NCBI GenBank assembly: GCA_910578365.1
Contig: CAJTRC010000002.1
Coordinates: forward strand, 6,696 to 70,695
Origin: an uncultured Muribaculaceae bacterium
GTDB lineage: Bacteria; Bacteroidota; Bacteroidia; Bacteroidales; Muribaculaceae
Direction of reading: 5' to 3'
DNA length: 64,000 bases
Positions 51,150 to 61,400 of the stretch are shown here, one piece after another (position 1 is the stretch's first letter; each line of letters opens with the position of its first letter). The notes under the pieces were generated by a model, which worked only from the letters and a program-made list of their open reading frames with translations, was not told the DNA's origin and searched no databases. The translations under genes and the position numbers were made by a program.

Positions 51150-51180
51150 TTGCATGAACGACTTATATGTATTACATTTG
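51150..51180 (+). promoter_or_regulatory. Promoter of the barrel-exporter operon
   Basis: TTG at 51150-51152 and TACATTTG at 51173-51180 are 20 bases apart. The ATG of the first barrel gene lies 24 bases downstream. No second promoter is evident before the second barrel gene. Confidence 0.75.
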
Positions 51181-51204
51181 CAAACAACCTTAAAAAATTA
51201 CCTT

Positions 51205-53543
51205 ATGGCACATTTAAAAAACATAGTACTTGGTTTATTTATTGTATCTGTTGCTACTAATACAATAAACGCAGCTCCAACCCACAACCTGAGGGTGAAG
51301 ATGGTGGTGGAGGAAAGCGGTGAGGTGCTGACAGACATTGTACCGTCGGCTCTAACCGAAACGATGGATTATATTTCTACAGGTGAGTTCCGGGCCGACA
51401 GCACCTTCATGTTCAAGAATCTGCCGGAGCGGAAACTGCTGATCGGATATCATATTGACCAAAGCTTATGGTGCGACTCGGTGCCGCTGCCGATACCGCA
51501 GGAACTGTTCTTTGTATATGTGCCTCAGAAGCTGGTAGACACCCACCGCAAGGCCGAAATGTTAGGCGAGCTGAATGTGGAGGGCAGCAACCAGTATACG
51601 GAGATGAATAAAACTACTTTCATACCCACCAAAAAGGAAAAGAAAATATCGCGCGGCGGTATCGACCTGCTCAGCAACATGGCTATGGCTCAACTTAATG
51701 TCGACCCGATGTCGGGTTCGGTTACTACGGCCTCGGGCGAAGCAATAAGCCTGTTTATCGACATGCGCCCGTCGTCGCAGCAGGAGATAGGCATGCTACG
51801 TGCCATGGATATCGAAACAGTGGAGTTTCTGGTGTCGCCTGCCGACCCACGCTTTCAGGGCGCCCGCTATGCGTTGAATTATGTGCTGGTGAAATATAAA
51901 TACGGCGGTTATACGGTTGTGGACGGTCAGCAGCGTTTTATACAAAACCAGGGCTCTTACAACGTATATACCCGCAATACCACAGGTAAGATGCTTTATG
52001 ACCTGAGCGGAGGCTTTTCATATTTGACCGACTCGCATTACGGGCGTGAAGAAGTGAACAGGTATGAGTTTCCGGATTTCACACTCGAAAAGCGCACCAC
52101 CAACGACGGCGGCTACAAGAGCAATCGCAAAGGCTACGGCTCGATGCGGGCTACATACCAGAGCGAAAAGCTGAGTATTGTGAATACCGTGGGCCTCTCG
52201 GGCCAGAACACGCCCGGCAACAGACTTCACGGTCTGGTAAGTTATAATCCGCAGGTATATCCTGTTGAAGAGAATATGCAATACACCCATAACAGCGATT
52301 TAAGCCTGTCGTGGAACGGCAATTATTTTTTCAATCTGCCTAATCAGTTTTCGCTTTCGGTTGCGCCTTCGGCATCTTACTCCAAGTACAAAAATGCTTC
52401 CCGCTACATCGAAAACACAGAGATTATAAACAATTCGCACGACAAAGCCTGGATATACCAAGTTCTTGCCCAAGCGGGCAAACAGCTTGGCAGGCAGCAA
52501 GTTGGCATCCGCTTGATAATAGGACAGAACGGCAATTCAATGACATATTCAGGCACGACCGCGACAAAGTCGCACAGCGCATATTCAGGAGGCCTTTCCG
52601 ACCTGTATGCCAACCTGAATTTCGGGCGTCTATGGCTATATGCAAATGCAGGAATAAGATATTCTCATCAGACTGTCGACGGAGTGGCGTATAACGATGT
52701 TGCGCCTGAATACTATATAAATGCCGGCTATAACTTCAACCGCCGGAGCAGTATACAATTATCCTCAAACTATACGCTACCGGACTGCCGACAGAAAATA
52801 AATCGGATCAGTTGTTGCTGAAAAACAATATCGAAGCCGTGCAGGGTAATCCTTATCTGGATCAGGGCAAATTTTTCACAGCCGGCTTATCATACAACTA
52901 CAATCCGACTTCGCAATACGCTATCTCGACATTTTGGACTTTCACACGTTTGTCGAATATAATAGCAAGCGAATATAAACCCGGAGAATTCCAGGGCAGA
53001 CCCGTAATGGTACAGAGATTTGTCAACAACGGTTTCTGTGCCGCAAACAACTATGGCGTGAATATGATGTTCAAATGTCTCAACTCCAATCTCCGCCTCA
53101 ATGTAGGCGTAAGAGGCAGCACTCAACTGAATCGCACTCTGGCATATTACAAAGGTACTTATCTGAACTATTTCGGGCAAGCCACCTATATCCTGAACCA
53201 GTTCTATTTCAGAGCCAGCTATAATTCACGCAGCACAATGATAGGCATTGGCAGCAGGACAAAAGCGCCTGACTACTACTCCATATTGGCGGGCTGGGGC
53301 AATGGCAACTGGAACATCGAAGCTTTTGCATTTAACCCATCGGTAGGCAACTATCGCAGCACTTCCATGCTCACCGACATCGGCCCCTACAGCTCGTGGT
53401 CGGAAACCTACAGCTCTTCGTATCACCGCCAGTTCGGTCTTTCGGTAAGATATTCGTTCTCTTACGGCAAGAAAGTGCAGCAGGGCGAAAAACTCGGCCC
53501 GGTACAGGGCGCCGAATCAGGGTTGCTTAACACAACCGACTGA
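51205..53543 (+). pseudogene. Outer membrane beta-barrel protein, copy 1, frameshifted
   Basis: Two consecutive frames (51205-52821 and 52770-53543) together give a protein like the intact copy at 53667. Copy 1 has a signal peptide (MAHLKNIVLGLFIVSVATNTINA), an N-terminal beta domain, a TonB-receptor-like plug (NMAMAQLNVDPMSGSVTTASG ... ETVEFLVSPADPRFQGARY) and a barrel rich in aromatic strands. The frame breaks near 52770-52785: SNYT continues as LPTENKSDQLLLKNN in the frame that ends at 53543, consistent with loss of one base. Alignment with copy 2 supports this. It may be a true mutation or an assembly error. Confidence 0.8.
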
Positions 53544-53622
53544 TGAGATTCAGACTCATACGCCAGCAGGAAGTGATGCAGTGCGGCGCAGGCTCGTAGC
53601 CAGGATATGGCATCTCAGTACG
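53543..53622 (+). pseudogene. Relic of a first C39-peptidase exporter gene (internal deletion)
   Basis: The first 47 bases (53543-53589) are identical to the start of the intact exporter at 56009, including the codons for the catalytic-Cys motif QCGA. Then the sequence jumps to a segment matching 57041-57073 (CAGGCTCGTAGCCAGGATAT, one later mismatch). About 985 bases of the gene are therefore missing in this copy, and everything after 57073 is also gone. The remaining frame stops after 18 codons. It shows that barrel plus exporter was once duplicated as a unit. Confidence 0.85.
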
Positions 53623-53666
53623 ATGACTGGATTTACTAATTGTAAACATAAAAAACAAAACAGTGA

Positions 53667-56012
53667 ATGAAAGACTTAAAGGGCATAGTACTTAGATTTA
53701 TATTGTTTTTTGGCATGCTTAATATCACACTTTGTGTTTCGGCTTACGAGCTGAAAGTACGAATGATATTAAAAGGGACCGATAAGCTCCTTACCGAGTT
53801 TAAGCCGATTCTTGGCTCAGAAGACGGCAGGAGCGTTTATGGTACTTCAGAACTACAGCCCGACAGCACTTTTATAATTAATGAAGTGCCGGCTGAAGGG
53901 ATATTTGCTGTAATATACAAGATAGGAGATGTACACTATGGTGAACCTGTATCCTTGCCGCGTGAAGAAGTTTTTAATATTTATGTACCCGAGAGGCTGT
54001 TGCCGAAGACCGGCGAAGCCACGGAACTCGGAGAACTTAAAGTTGAAGGTCGCACCCGGTACATCGAAGAGAACCAAACAACTTTCATACCTACGAAAAA
54101 GGAGAAAAAAATTTCTCACGGAGGTATCGAACTTATCCGTACGATGGCACTCGCCGATTTATATGTCGACCCCATGACCAAGAGTGTCACTACCGCCTCA
54201 GGTAATAGCGTGGAGTTTTTTATCGACATGCAGCCGGCCACACATGCAGAGGTAGAAATGCTGCGCACCACGGACATACAGACTATTGAATATCTCGAGG
54301 CGCCGTCCGACCCACGATTCCACGGGGCAAGGTATGCTGTAAATTACGTACTTGTGAAATATGATTACGGCGGATATACGTCGTTGAGCGGCCAACAGCA
54401 TTTCATACAGAATTATGGTAATTATCGCGCGTATTCACGGTTTACCTCCGGGAAGATGCTATATGATTTTGGCGGTGGATTCGGGTATGAGAGCGATTCT
54501 TATATCGGACGCGACAACCTGAGCGTATATAACTTCCCCGACCTGTCTGTGGAAAAGCATTCGGTCAGCGACGGAGCATCAGCAAGCAAACGAAGCGGCT
54601 ACGGATCCTTCAGGGCAATATACCGGAGCAATAAAATCAATATTGCAAATACTTTGAGTCTTTCAGGCGCAAACACTCCTCGTATACTCTCGCACGGTAT
54701 TGTGAGTTATAATCCGGCTTTATACCCCGAAGAAGAAAGCCGAAGATATTCGCACACCAGCAACCTGAGTGCAGTATGGAACGGAAACTATTTTTTTGAC
54801 TTACCCTCCGAATTCTCACTTTCTGTCACTCCCTCTGCTTCGTATTCAAAATACAGAAGTGCTTACTCTTTTACTGAAGGCAATACATTCCGGAGCGATT
54901 CGCGCGACAAGACATGGCAATATAAACTTCTGGCAGAGTTAAAAAAGAGATTTGGCAATCAGAGTATAGGTGTCAGAATATCTACCGAAGGAAGTGGTAA
55001 TTCTGTAACCTATACAGGAACCGAATCCTCCAAGTCGCAAGGAAGGACCTACGGCGGTTTAGCCGATTTGTCGGCCAATCTTTCATTTGGCAATTTCTGG
55101 GGTGCCATAAACACCGGCGCGAAATTCTTTTCACAGACTGTTTCCGATGTAAACTATAAATCGATTTCGCCGTGGTATTATTTTAAATTAGGATATAATT
55201 TTAGCGGTCAAAGCAGCATAAACATGTTCTCAAACTTTTCTCCATATACAGTGCCGATGAGCGCTAAGACCGACAATTTCGTACTTACAGACAAATTGGA
55301 CGGCGTGCGTGGCAATCCATCGCTAAAAAATGGCACATTCTTCAATATCGGCATACAATACAAATTTATGCCTAACCAAATTTTCAGTCTGTCGTCCTAC
55401 TGGACGTTCACCCGCATGGGCAATATGATTGTTGACAGATATACCCCTGAAATTTACCAAGGTCATCCTCTAATGGTGCGTAGCTGGTTGAATCACGGCT
55501 TCATGAATACTCACAACTATGGAATCAACCTTTCGGTAAAATGCCTGAACTCCAATCTGCGGCTTAACGGCGGTATACGCGGAAATAGTGTCGCACGCCA
55601 TTCCTTGCAGAACTACAGCGCCACCCATCTGAATTTCTTTGGCCAGGCCATGTATATTTTCGGTCAGTTCTATGCCTCGGCATCGTATAACTACCACCGT
55701 ACAAATATCAGCAATTCTTCCATAAGCAAAACTCCGGCGTATTACAGTCTGGAAGCCGGCTGGGGCAATGGTAACTGGAACATTTCGGCCACAGCTTTTA
55801 ACCCTTCGGTAAGTAGTTATAAGTCGGGATATTCGCTTATTGATACTGCGGAGTTTTCCTCACGTAATCAGAGCTATTCATCGGCGTACCATCGACTCTT
55901 TGTGCTGAATGTATCGTATTCATTCTCCTATGGTAAGAAAATAAAACAAGACAATCATGTTGGTCCGCTTCAGGGCGGAGCTTCTGGCATTCTCGACTAT
56001 TCAGACCGATGA
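53667..56012 (+). CDS. TonB-receptor-like outer membrane beta-barrel protein, copy 2
   Basis: The 781-residue protein has a signal peptide (about 1-26, ending CVSAYE), an N-terminal beta domain of about 90 residues (LKVRMILKGTDKLLTEF), a plug-like domain (about 130-230: RTMALADLYVDPMTKSVTTA ... IQTIEYLEAPSDPRFHGARYA), and a large barrel of aromatic alternating strands ending SYSFSYGKKIKQD and an acidic tail. This matches the OMP_b-brl_3 / TonB-dependent family. No TonB box or substrate is evident. The stop overlaps the exporter ATG (ATGA), so barrel and exporter are translationally coupled, suggesting a shared route for a peptide across the envelope. Both copies keep FIPTKKEKKIS before the plug. 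Confidence 0.8.
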   Translation: MKDLKGIVLRFILFFGMLNITLCVSAYELKVRMILKGTDKLLTEFKPILGSEDGRSVYGTSELQPDSTFIINEVPAEGIFAVIYKIGDVHYGEPVSLPREEVFNIYVPERLLPKTGEATELGELKVEGRTRYIEENQTTFIPTKKEKKISHGGIELIRTMALADLYVDPMTKSVTTASGNSVEFFIDMQPATHAEVEMLRTTDIQTIEYLEAPSDPRFHGARYAVNYVLVKYDYGGYTSLSGQQHFIQNYGNYRAYSRFTSGKMLYDFGGGFGYESDSYIGRDNLSVYNFPDLSVEKHSVSDGASASKRSGYGSFRAIYRSNKINIANTLSLSGANTPRILSHGIVSYNPALYPEEESRRYSHTSNLSAVWNGNYFFDLPSEFSLSVTPSASYSKYRSAYSFTEGNTFRSDSRDKTWQYKLLAELKKRFGNQSIGVRISTEGSGNSVTYTGTESSKSQGRTYGGLADLSANLSFGNFWGAINTGAKFFSQTVSDVNYKSISPWYYFKLGYNFSGQSSINMFSNFSPYTVPMSAKTDNFVLTDKLDGVRGNPSLKNGTFFNIGIQYKFMPNQIFSLSSYWTFTRMGNMIVDRYTPEIYQGHPLMVRSWLNHGFMNTHNYGINLSVKCLNSNLRLNGGIRGNSVARHSLQNYSATHLNFFGQAMYIFGQFYASASYNYHRTNISNSSISKTPAYYSLEAGWGNGNWNISATAFNPSVSSYKSGYSLIDTAEFSSRNQSYSSAYHRLFVLNVSYSFSYGKKIKQDNHVGPLQGGASGILDYSDR

Positions 56013-58201
56013 GATTCAGACTCATACGCCAGCAGGAAGTGATGCAGTGCGGCGCGGCCTGTCTGGCCATGGTCGGCACATCTTTCGGCATGCCCGTATC
56101 GCTGAGGCATGCCGACCGGTTGTGCGGAGCATCGAAACAAGGCGTTTCGATGCTGGCCATATCAAAATCCGCCACCGAACTGGGGCTGGAAAACGCCACA
56201 GTAAAACTGACTGTCGAAAAACTGGCTGAGATGCCAATGCCCTGCATTCTGCATTGGGACCAGCGGCACTATGTTGTGTTGTATAAAATATCAGACCGGG
56301 GGCGGCGCTTCCACATCGCCGACCCCGGCAAAGGTAAAATGCGCATCAGCGCCGATGAACTCAGAGAACATTGGATAAGCTCACGAAACGGTGAAGAGGA
56401 AAAAGGGATTGCCATGTTTTTCAATCCATCCGAAGCGTATTATTCATCAGCTCCGGAATCCGACCGGCATAGAGGCGCCGACTTGTCGGTAATATACGAC
56501 TTTATAAAAAAACACCGCCGGTACTTTATTCAGATTCTTTTCGGGCTGTCGGTAGCTTGCCTGATGCAGCTGTTGATGCCGTTCCTGACACAGGCCATAG
56601 TCGATGCAGGCATCAAAAATTCGTCGTTAAGACTTATATGGCTGATACTGCTGGGCGAACTCACAATAATTGTGGGGCGTACGGCCACTGAGTTTGTACG
56701 CGGCTGGCTGCTGCTGCATCTTTCGATGCGCATAAACCTGTCGCTGCTGAACAGCTTTTTCATCAAGCTTATGCGGCTGCCGATGTCTTTCTTCGAAATA
56801 CGAAAAAGCGGAGATATACTGCAGCGCCTGGCCGACCAGGACCGGATACGCAACTTCCTCACAACCCAATTTCTGGGCGTGATATTCACCCTGATAAGTA
56901 TATTGGTATTCGGCATAGCATTGTTAATATACAATAGTACTATTTTTGCTGTGTTCATTTTTATGAGCCTGCTATACGGCGTGTGGGTAACTCTATTCCT
57001 GCGCAGGCGCCGTATAATAGATTACGAAACTTTTTCGGTGCAGGCTCGTAGCCAGGATATGGCATTTCAGTACGTGAACTCCATGCAGGAAATAAAACTG
57101 CAGAACTGCGAGGAGCGCCGACGCGGCAAGTGGGAAGACATACAGATAGAACTATTCGAAGTACAGATGAAGTCGCTGCGCATGCAGCAGACTCAGGAAG
57201 CCGGCGCCCTGTTTATCAACGAACTGAAAAACATACTGATTACCGTGCTGGCTGCTTCGGCTGTTATTGACGGACAGTTTACTCTCGGCGCCATGCTGGC
57301 GGTACAATATATCATAGGCCAACTAAATTCGCCTATAAACCAGCTTATCGGGTTCGTATATTCGATGCAGGACGTGAAGATATCACTGGAACGTATCGGC
57401 GAGATACATCACTGCGACGACGAAGACAAAGGCCGGGAAGATGCGGTTACTGAAATAGACTGTCCGGCAATCGAGTTCGACAACGTCAGTTTCAGGTACG
57501 AAAAACATTCTCCCTATAAAACCCTGCACAACATAAGCCTTACCGTGCCACCCGGCAAGGTCACGGCAATAGTAGGGGCCTCAGGAAGCGGCAAGACAAC
57601 AATACTCAAGCTTATGCTGGGATATTATCCTGCAGAAGAGGGGTGCATCAGAGTGTCCGGCCGCAGTCTGGGAGAATACAATCTGAGGCGTTGGAGAATG
57701 AACTGCGGTGTAGTTATGCAGGACGGCGTAATTTTTTCAGATACAATCGCACGCAACATAGCTGCAGATGATGACGATATAGACCTCGAACGGCTTCAAT
57801 ACGCATCACAATTGGCCAACATCCATGATTATGTGATGAATCTGCCTTTGAAATATAATACCGAGATAGGCAAAGACGGCATCGGACTGAGCCAGGGGCA
57901 AAAACAGCGGATTCTTATAGCGCGCGCAATTTACCGCAATCCCCGGTTCATATTTCTTGACGAAGCCACTAACGCGCTTGATGCCAGTAACGAAAACCTG
58001 ATAATAGGCAACCTTAACGAATTTTTCAAAGGGCGTACAGTTGTGGTGATTGCACACAGGCTATCGACTGTGAAAAATGCAGACCGGATTCTGGTTGTCG
58101 ACCAAGGTCGTATAGTAGAATCGGGCAACCACAACGAACTGACTGCCGCTCGCGGCATATACTACAACCTCGTCAAAAACCAGCTGGAATTAGGAACATG
58201 A
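56009..58201 (+). CDS. C39-peptidase-containing ABC exporter (PCAT)
   Basis: The 730-residue protein has an N-terminal C39 cysteine peptidase domain (about 1-140) with catalytic C14 in MQCGAACLAM, H87 in RHYVVL and D105 in IADPG, six transmembrane helices (about 165-440), and an ABC ATPase domain with Walker A GASGSGKTT (about 522-530), signature LSQGQKQR, and Walker B FIFLDEATNALD. PCATs cleave a leader, classically after a double glycine, and export the mature peptide. All catalytic residues are intact, so this copy should be active. No HlyD adaptor lies beside it. It overlaps the barrel gene upstream and the small ORF downstream by a few bases each. Confidence 0.92.
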   Translation: MRFRLIRQQEVMQCGAACLAMVGTSFGMPVSLRHADRLCGASKQGVSMLAISKSATELGLENATVKLTVEKLAEMPMPCILHWDQRHYVVLYKISDRGRRFHIADPGKGKMRISADELREHWISSRNGEEEKGIAMFFNPSEAYYSSAPESDRHRGADLSVIYDFIKKHRRYFIQILFGLSVACLMQLLMPFLTQAIVDAGIKNSSLRLIWLILLGELTIIVGRTATEFVRGWLLLHLSMRINLSLLNSFFIKLMRLPMSFFEIRKSGDILQRLADQDRIRNFLTTQFLGVIFTLISILVFGIALLIYNSTIFAVFIFMSLLYGVWVTLFLRRRRIIDYETFSVQARSQDMAFQYVNSMQEIKLQNCEERRRGKWEDIQIELFEVQMKSLRMQQTQEAGALFINELKNILITVLAASAVIDGQFTLGAMLAVQYIIGQLNSPINQLIGFVYSMQDVKISLERIGEIHHCDDEDKGREDAVTEIDCPAIEFDNVSFRYEKHSPYKTLHNISLTVPPGKVTAIVGASGSGKTTILKLMLGYYPAEEGCIRVSGRSLGEYNLRRWRMNCGVVMQDGVIFSDTIARNIAADDDDIDLERLQYASQLANIHDYVMNLPLKYNTEIGKDGIGLSQGQKQRILIARAIYRNPRFIFLDEATNALDASNENLIIGNLNEFFKGRTVVVIAHRLSTVKNADRILVVDQGRIVESGNHNELTAARGIYYNLVKNQLELGT

Positions 58202-58362
58202 AAAAAGACGATCCTGACACCATATACCTTGTGCCGGAAAAAAAGAAGCGTACACTTGATGGAATTCCTAATAGGCTGTACTGCTACGGTTGGCTGACTA
58301 TTCTAATTGCTATCGCAGCTCTGGCTGCTGTATGGCTGCTGTTACGCCGGCTGACTGCATAG
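58198..58362 (+). CDS. 54-residue single-helix membrane protein coupled to the exporter
   Basis: An ATG at 58198 overlaps the exporter stop (ATGA). The 54-residue product has a charged first half (MKKDDPDTIYLVPEKKKR), a short Tyr/Cys segment (RLYCYGW) and one hydrophobic helix (about 32-49, LTILIAIAALAAVWLL), ending RRLTA. The charge pattern suggests the N-terminus stays inside. It is too short for many gene-calling cut-offs, but the overlap and the clean membrane segment support translation. It could be an exporter accessory subunit, or a remnant of an adaptor whose remaining part is gone. Confidence 0.6.
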   Translation: MKKDDPDTIYLVPEKKKRTLDGIPNRLYCYGWLTILIAIAALAAVWLLLRRLTA

Positions 58363-58421
58363 TGAGCCATCAGGCTTCCTGATATAGTGCATAATGCCTG
58401 TCAAAATTGTCATTGCCGGTT

Positions 58422-61400
58422 TCACAGTGTCGGCAGGTCGATGATTTCCTGCAGCAGAACCACGGCGGTTTCGACATCGGGAACATCGCTGACAGCCATG
58501 CTGCGACGGTCGTTTTTCTGTCGCAGACGGGCCCGACGCATGTTCAGCTGCATGTAGTTGAGCAGCCGCCCGAACATGGCCGACTGGTAGAAGGCCGCGT
58601 TGCTGTCGTCGACAAAGTAAAGGTACAGCGAACCGCGGTGCATAGTCACCTTCTCCACGCCCAGACGGCGGCCAAGCCTGCGCAGTGTGGGCACACGCAG
58701 CAGTTCGGAGGCCTGGCGCGGAATGCGTCCGAAACGGTCTTCGAGCTGACGGCGGAATTCCAGCAGGTCGGTTTCGCGCTCTATGTTGTCGAGGCGCTGG
58801 TACAGGGCTATTCGTTCGCTCTCCTGCGGCACATAGTCGGCAGGGAATAGCAGTTCCAGGTCGGTTTCTATCACGGTGTCGGCCACAAATTCTTCCTCGC
58901 CGCGGGCAGTAACGCCGTCATCGGCGGTGAATGTACCGGCGAACTCCTCGGTACGCAGTTCCATTACGGCTTCGCGCAGTATCTTCTGATAAGTTTCGTA
59001 GCCCAGGTCGGCTATGAAACCGCTTTGCTCGGCGCCCAGAAGGTTTCCGGCGCCGCGTATGTCCAGGTCCTGCATGGCTATGTGTATGCCGCTGCCGAGG
59101 TCCGAGAAGCTTTCTATGGCCTGCAGACGGCGTCGCGCTATAGGCGTGAGCGGCACGTGGGCAGGCACCATCAGGTAGCAGAATGCCTTGCGGTTGCTGC
59201 GCCCCACGCGGCCTCGCAACTGGTGCAGTTCGCTCAGACCGAAGTTCTGGGCATTATTCACTATTATGGTGTTGACGTTCGGCATATCGACACCGCTTTC
59301 GACTATAGTGGTACTGAGCAGCACGTCGTAGTCGTGAGCAGCGAAGTCCACAATGGTTTTCTCAAGGCGCTCTGGGGGCATCTGGCCATGCGCCACGGCA
59401 ACCTTGGCATCAGGAATCAGGCGGTGTATCATGGCCTCGAGGTCGTAAAGGCCTTCGATGCGGTTGTTGATGAAAAATACCTGTCCGCCGCGCGAAATCT
59501 CAAAGTTGAGAGCCTCCGCCACTATATCGTCGTTGAGGGTGTCGACCGAGGTGATAATCGGATAACGGTTTGCCGGCGGAGTGTTGATCGACGACAGGTC
59601 GCGGGCGCCCATAAGCGAGAACTGCAGGGTACGCGGTATGGGGGTGGCACTCATGGTGAGAGTGTCGATGTTGATTTTCAGCTGCTTGAGCTTTTCTTTC
59701 ACCGCCACACCGAACTTCTGTTCCTCGTCGATTACCAACAGGCCCAGGTCTTTGAACTTCACGCTCTTGCCTATGAGTTTGTGGGTGCCTATGATGATAT
59801 CTATTTTGCCCTCGGCCAGATCGGCGAGTATTTCTTTGGTCTGCTTGGGCGAACGGGCGCGCGACAGATAGTCGACCCGCACCGGGAACTCTTTTAGACG
59901 CTCTCTGAATGTGCGGTAGTGCTGATATGCCAGCACCGTAGTAGGAACGAGCACGGCTACCTGTTTGCCGTCGGTGGCGGCCTTAAAAGCCGCGCGTACA
60001 GCGATTTCAGTCTTGCCAAAGCCCACATCGCCGCAAATCAGGCGGTCCATGGGGCGTTCGCTTTCCATATCGGCTTTCACGGCCTGAGTGGCGGTAAGCT
60101 GGTCGGGGGTGTCCTCGTATATAAACGAGGCCTCGAGCTCGTGCTGCAGATAGCTGTCGGGCGAGAATGCGAATCCTTTTTCCTCCTTTCGGGCGGCATA
60201 CAGGCGGATAAGGTCGCGGGCGATATCCTTGAGTTTGCTCTTGGTACGCTCCTTTACCCTCTGCCATGCGCCTGAGCCGATACGGTTTATCTTGGGCGGC
60301 ACGCCTTCTTTGCCGCGGTATTTCGACAGTTTGTGCAGGGCGTGGATGCTCACAAACACTATGTCGTTGTTCTGGTACACAAGCTTTATCATCTCCTGCA
60401 TGCGGCCTCCGACTTCGGTGCGCAACAGACCGGCGAACTTGCCCACGCCATGGTCGATATGCACTATATAGTCGCCCGGCTCAATCTGACCTAATTCCTT
60501 GAGCGACAAGGCCACTTTTCCCGAGCGGGCACGATCGCTACGGAGGGTGTATTTGTGAAAGCGGTCGAATATCTGGTGGTCGGTAAACACGCAGGTCTTG
60601 GTCTGATGGTCTACGAAGCCCTCGTGCAGGGTGGTTTCGACGGGCGTGAAGCTGATGCTGTCGCCACGGTCGTTGAATATGGAGCGCAGACGGTCGAACT
60701 GGGCGCGGTTGTCGGAAAGTATGTACAATGTATATCCGTCGTCCATGAATCGGGTGAACGACTCGGCAATCATGTCGAAGTTCTTGTGATACACTCCCTG
60801 AGGCGAGCAGTCCAGGTCGAGCTTAGCATCGACCGGAGTGGAGGCATCTTTGCCTCCGCCGCGGCCTCCGGCTTTGAATTCGAGGAGGCGGAATGTGTCG
60901 AGAAGCGAGGCGAACTCGTCGGGGTCGATAAGCTGCTGCATGGCCGAGGCATCGCCCTCGCCTGTAAGCGAGGCGCTTTGCGAGAATTCCTCGGAGCATA
61001 CGGCACGTATTCGCTCGAGGGTGTAGCGGCTGTCGCGCATGGCTATCAGAGTATCGGCATCGATATAGCCCAGCAACGGAGTGCCGTTGTTGCCTGAGGC
61101 CACGTTGGCCACAATGTCATAGCTGTCGAGTTTCTGCTTCGACAGCTGTGTTTCGACATCGAACGAACGTATGCTGTCAGCTTCATCGCCGAAGAAGTCG
61201 ATGCGCACCGGCATCTCGTCGGCAAAGCCGTATATATCGAGTATGGAGCCTCGCGAGGCCCACTGACCCGGCTCGTACACATAGTCGACCTCGGCGAAAC
61301 CTTCGCTCCGGAGCCACTTCTGCAGCTCCGTTATATCGTAATCCTTACCCTGCACAATGCGCATTGTGTGGTTGCTGAGAGTATCGCGGTCGGCCACACG

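Noticed and set aside
51154..51204. Upstream in-frame start for barrel copy 1 at 51154
   Set aside because: The promoter -7 box at 51173-51180 lies inside that extension, and the signal peptide begins at 51205.
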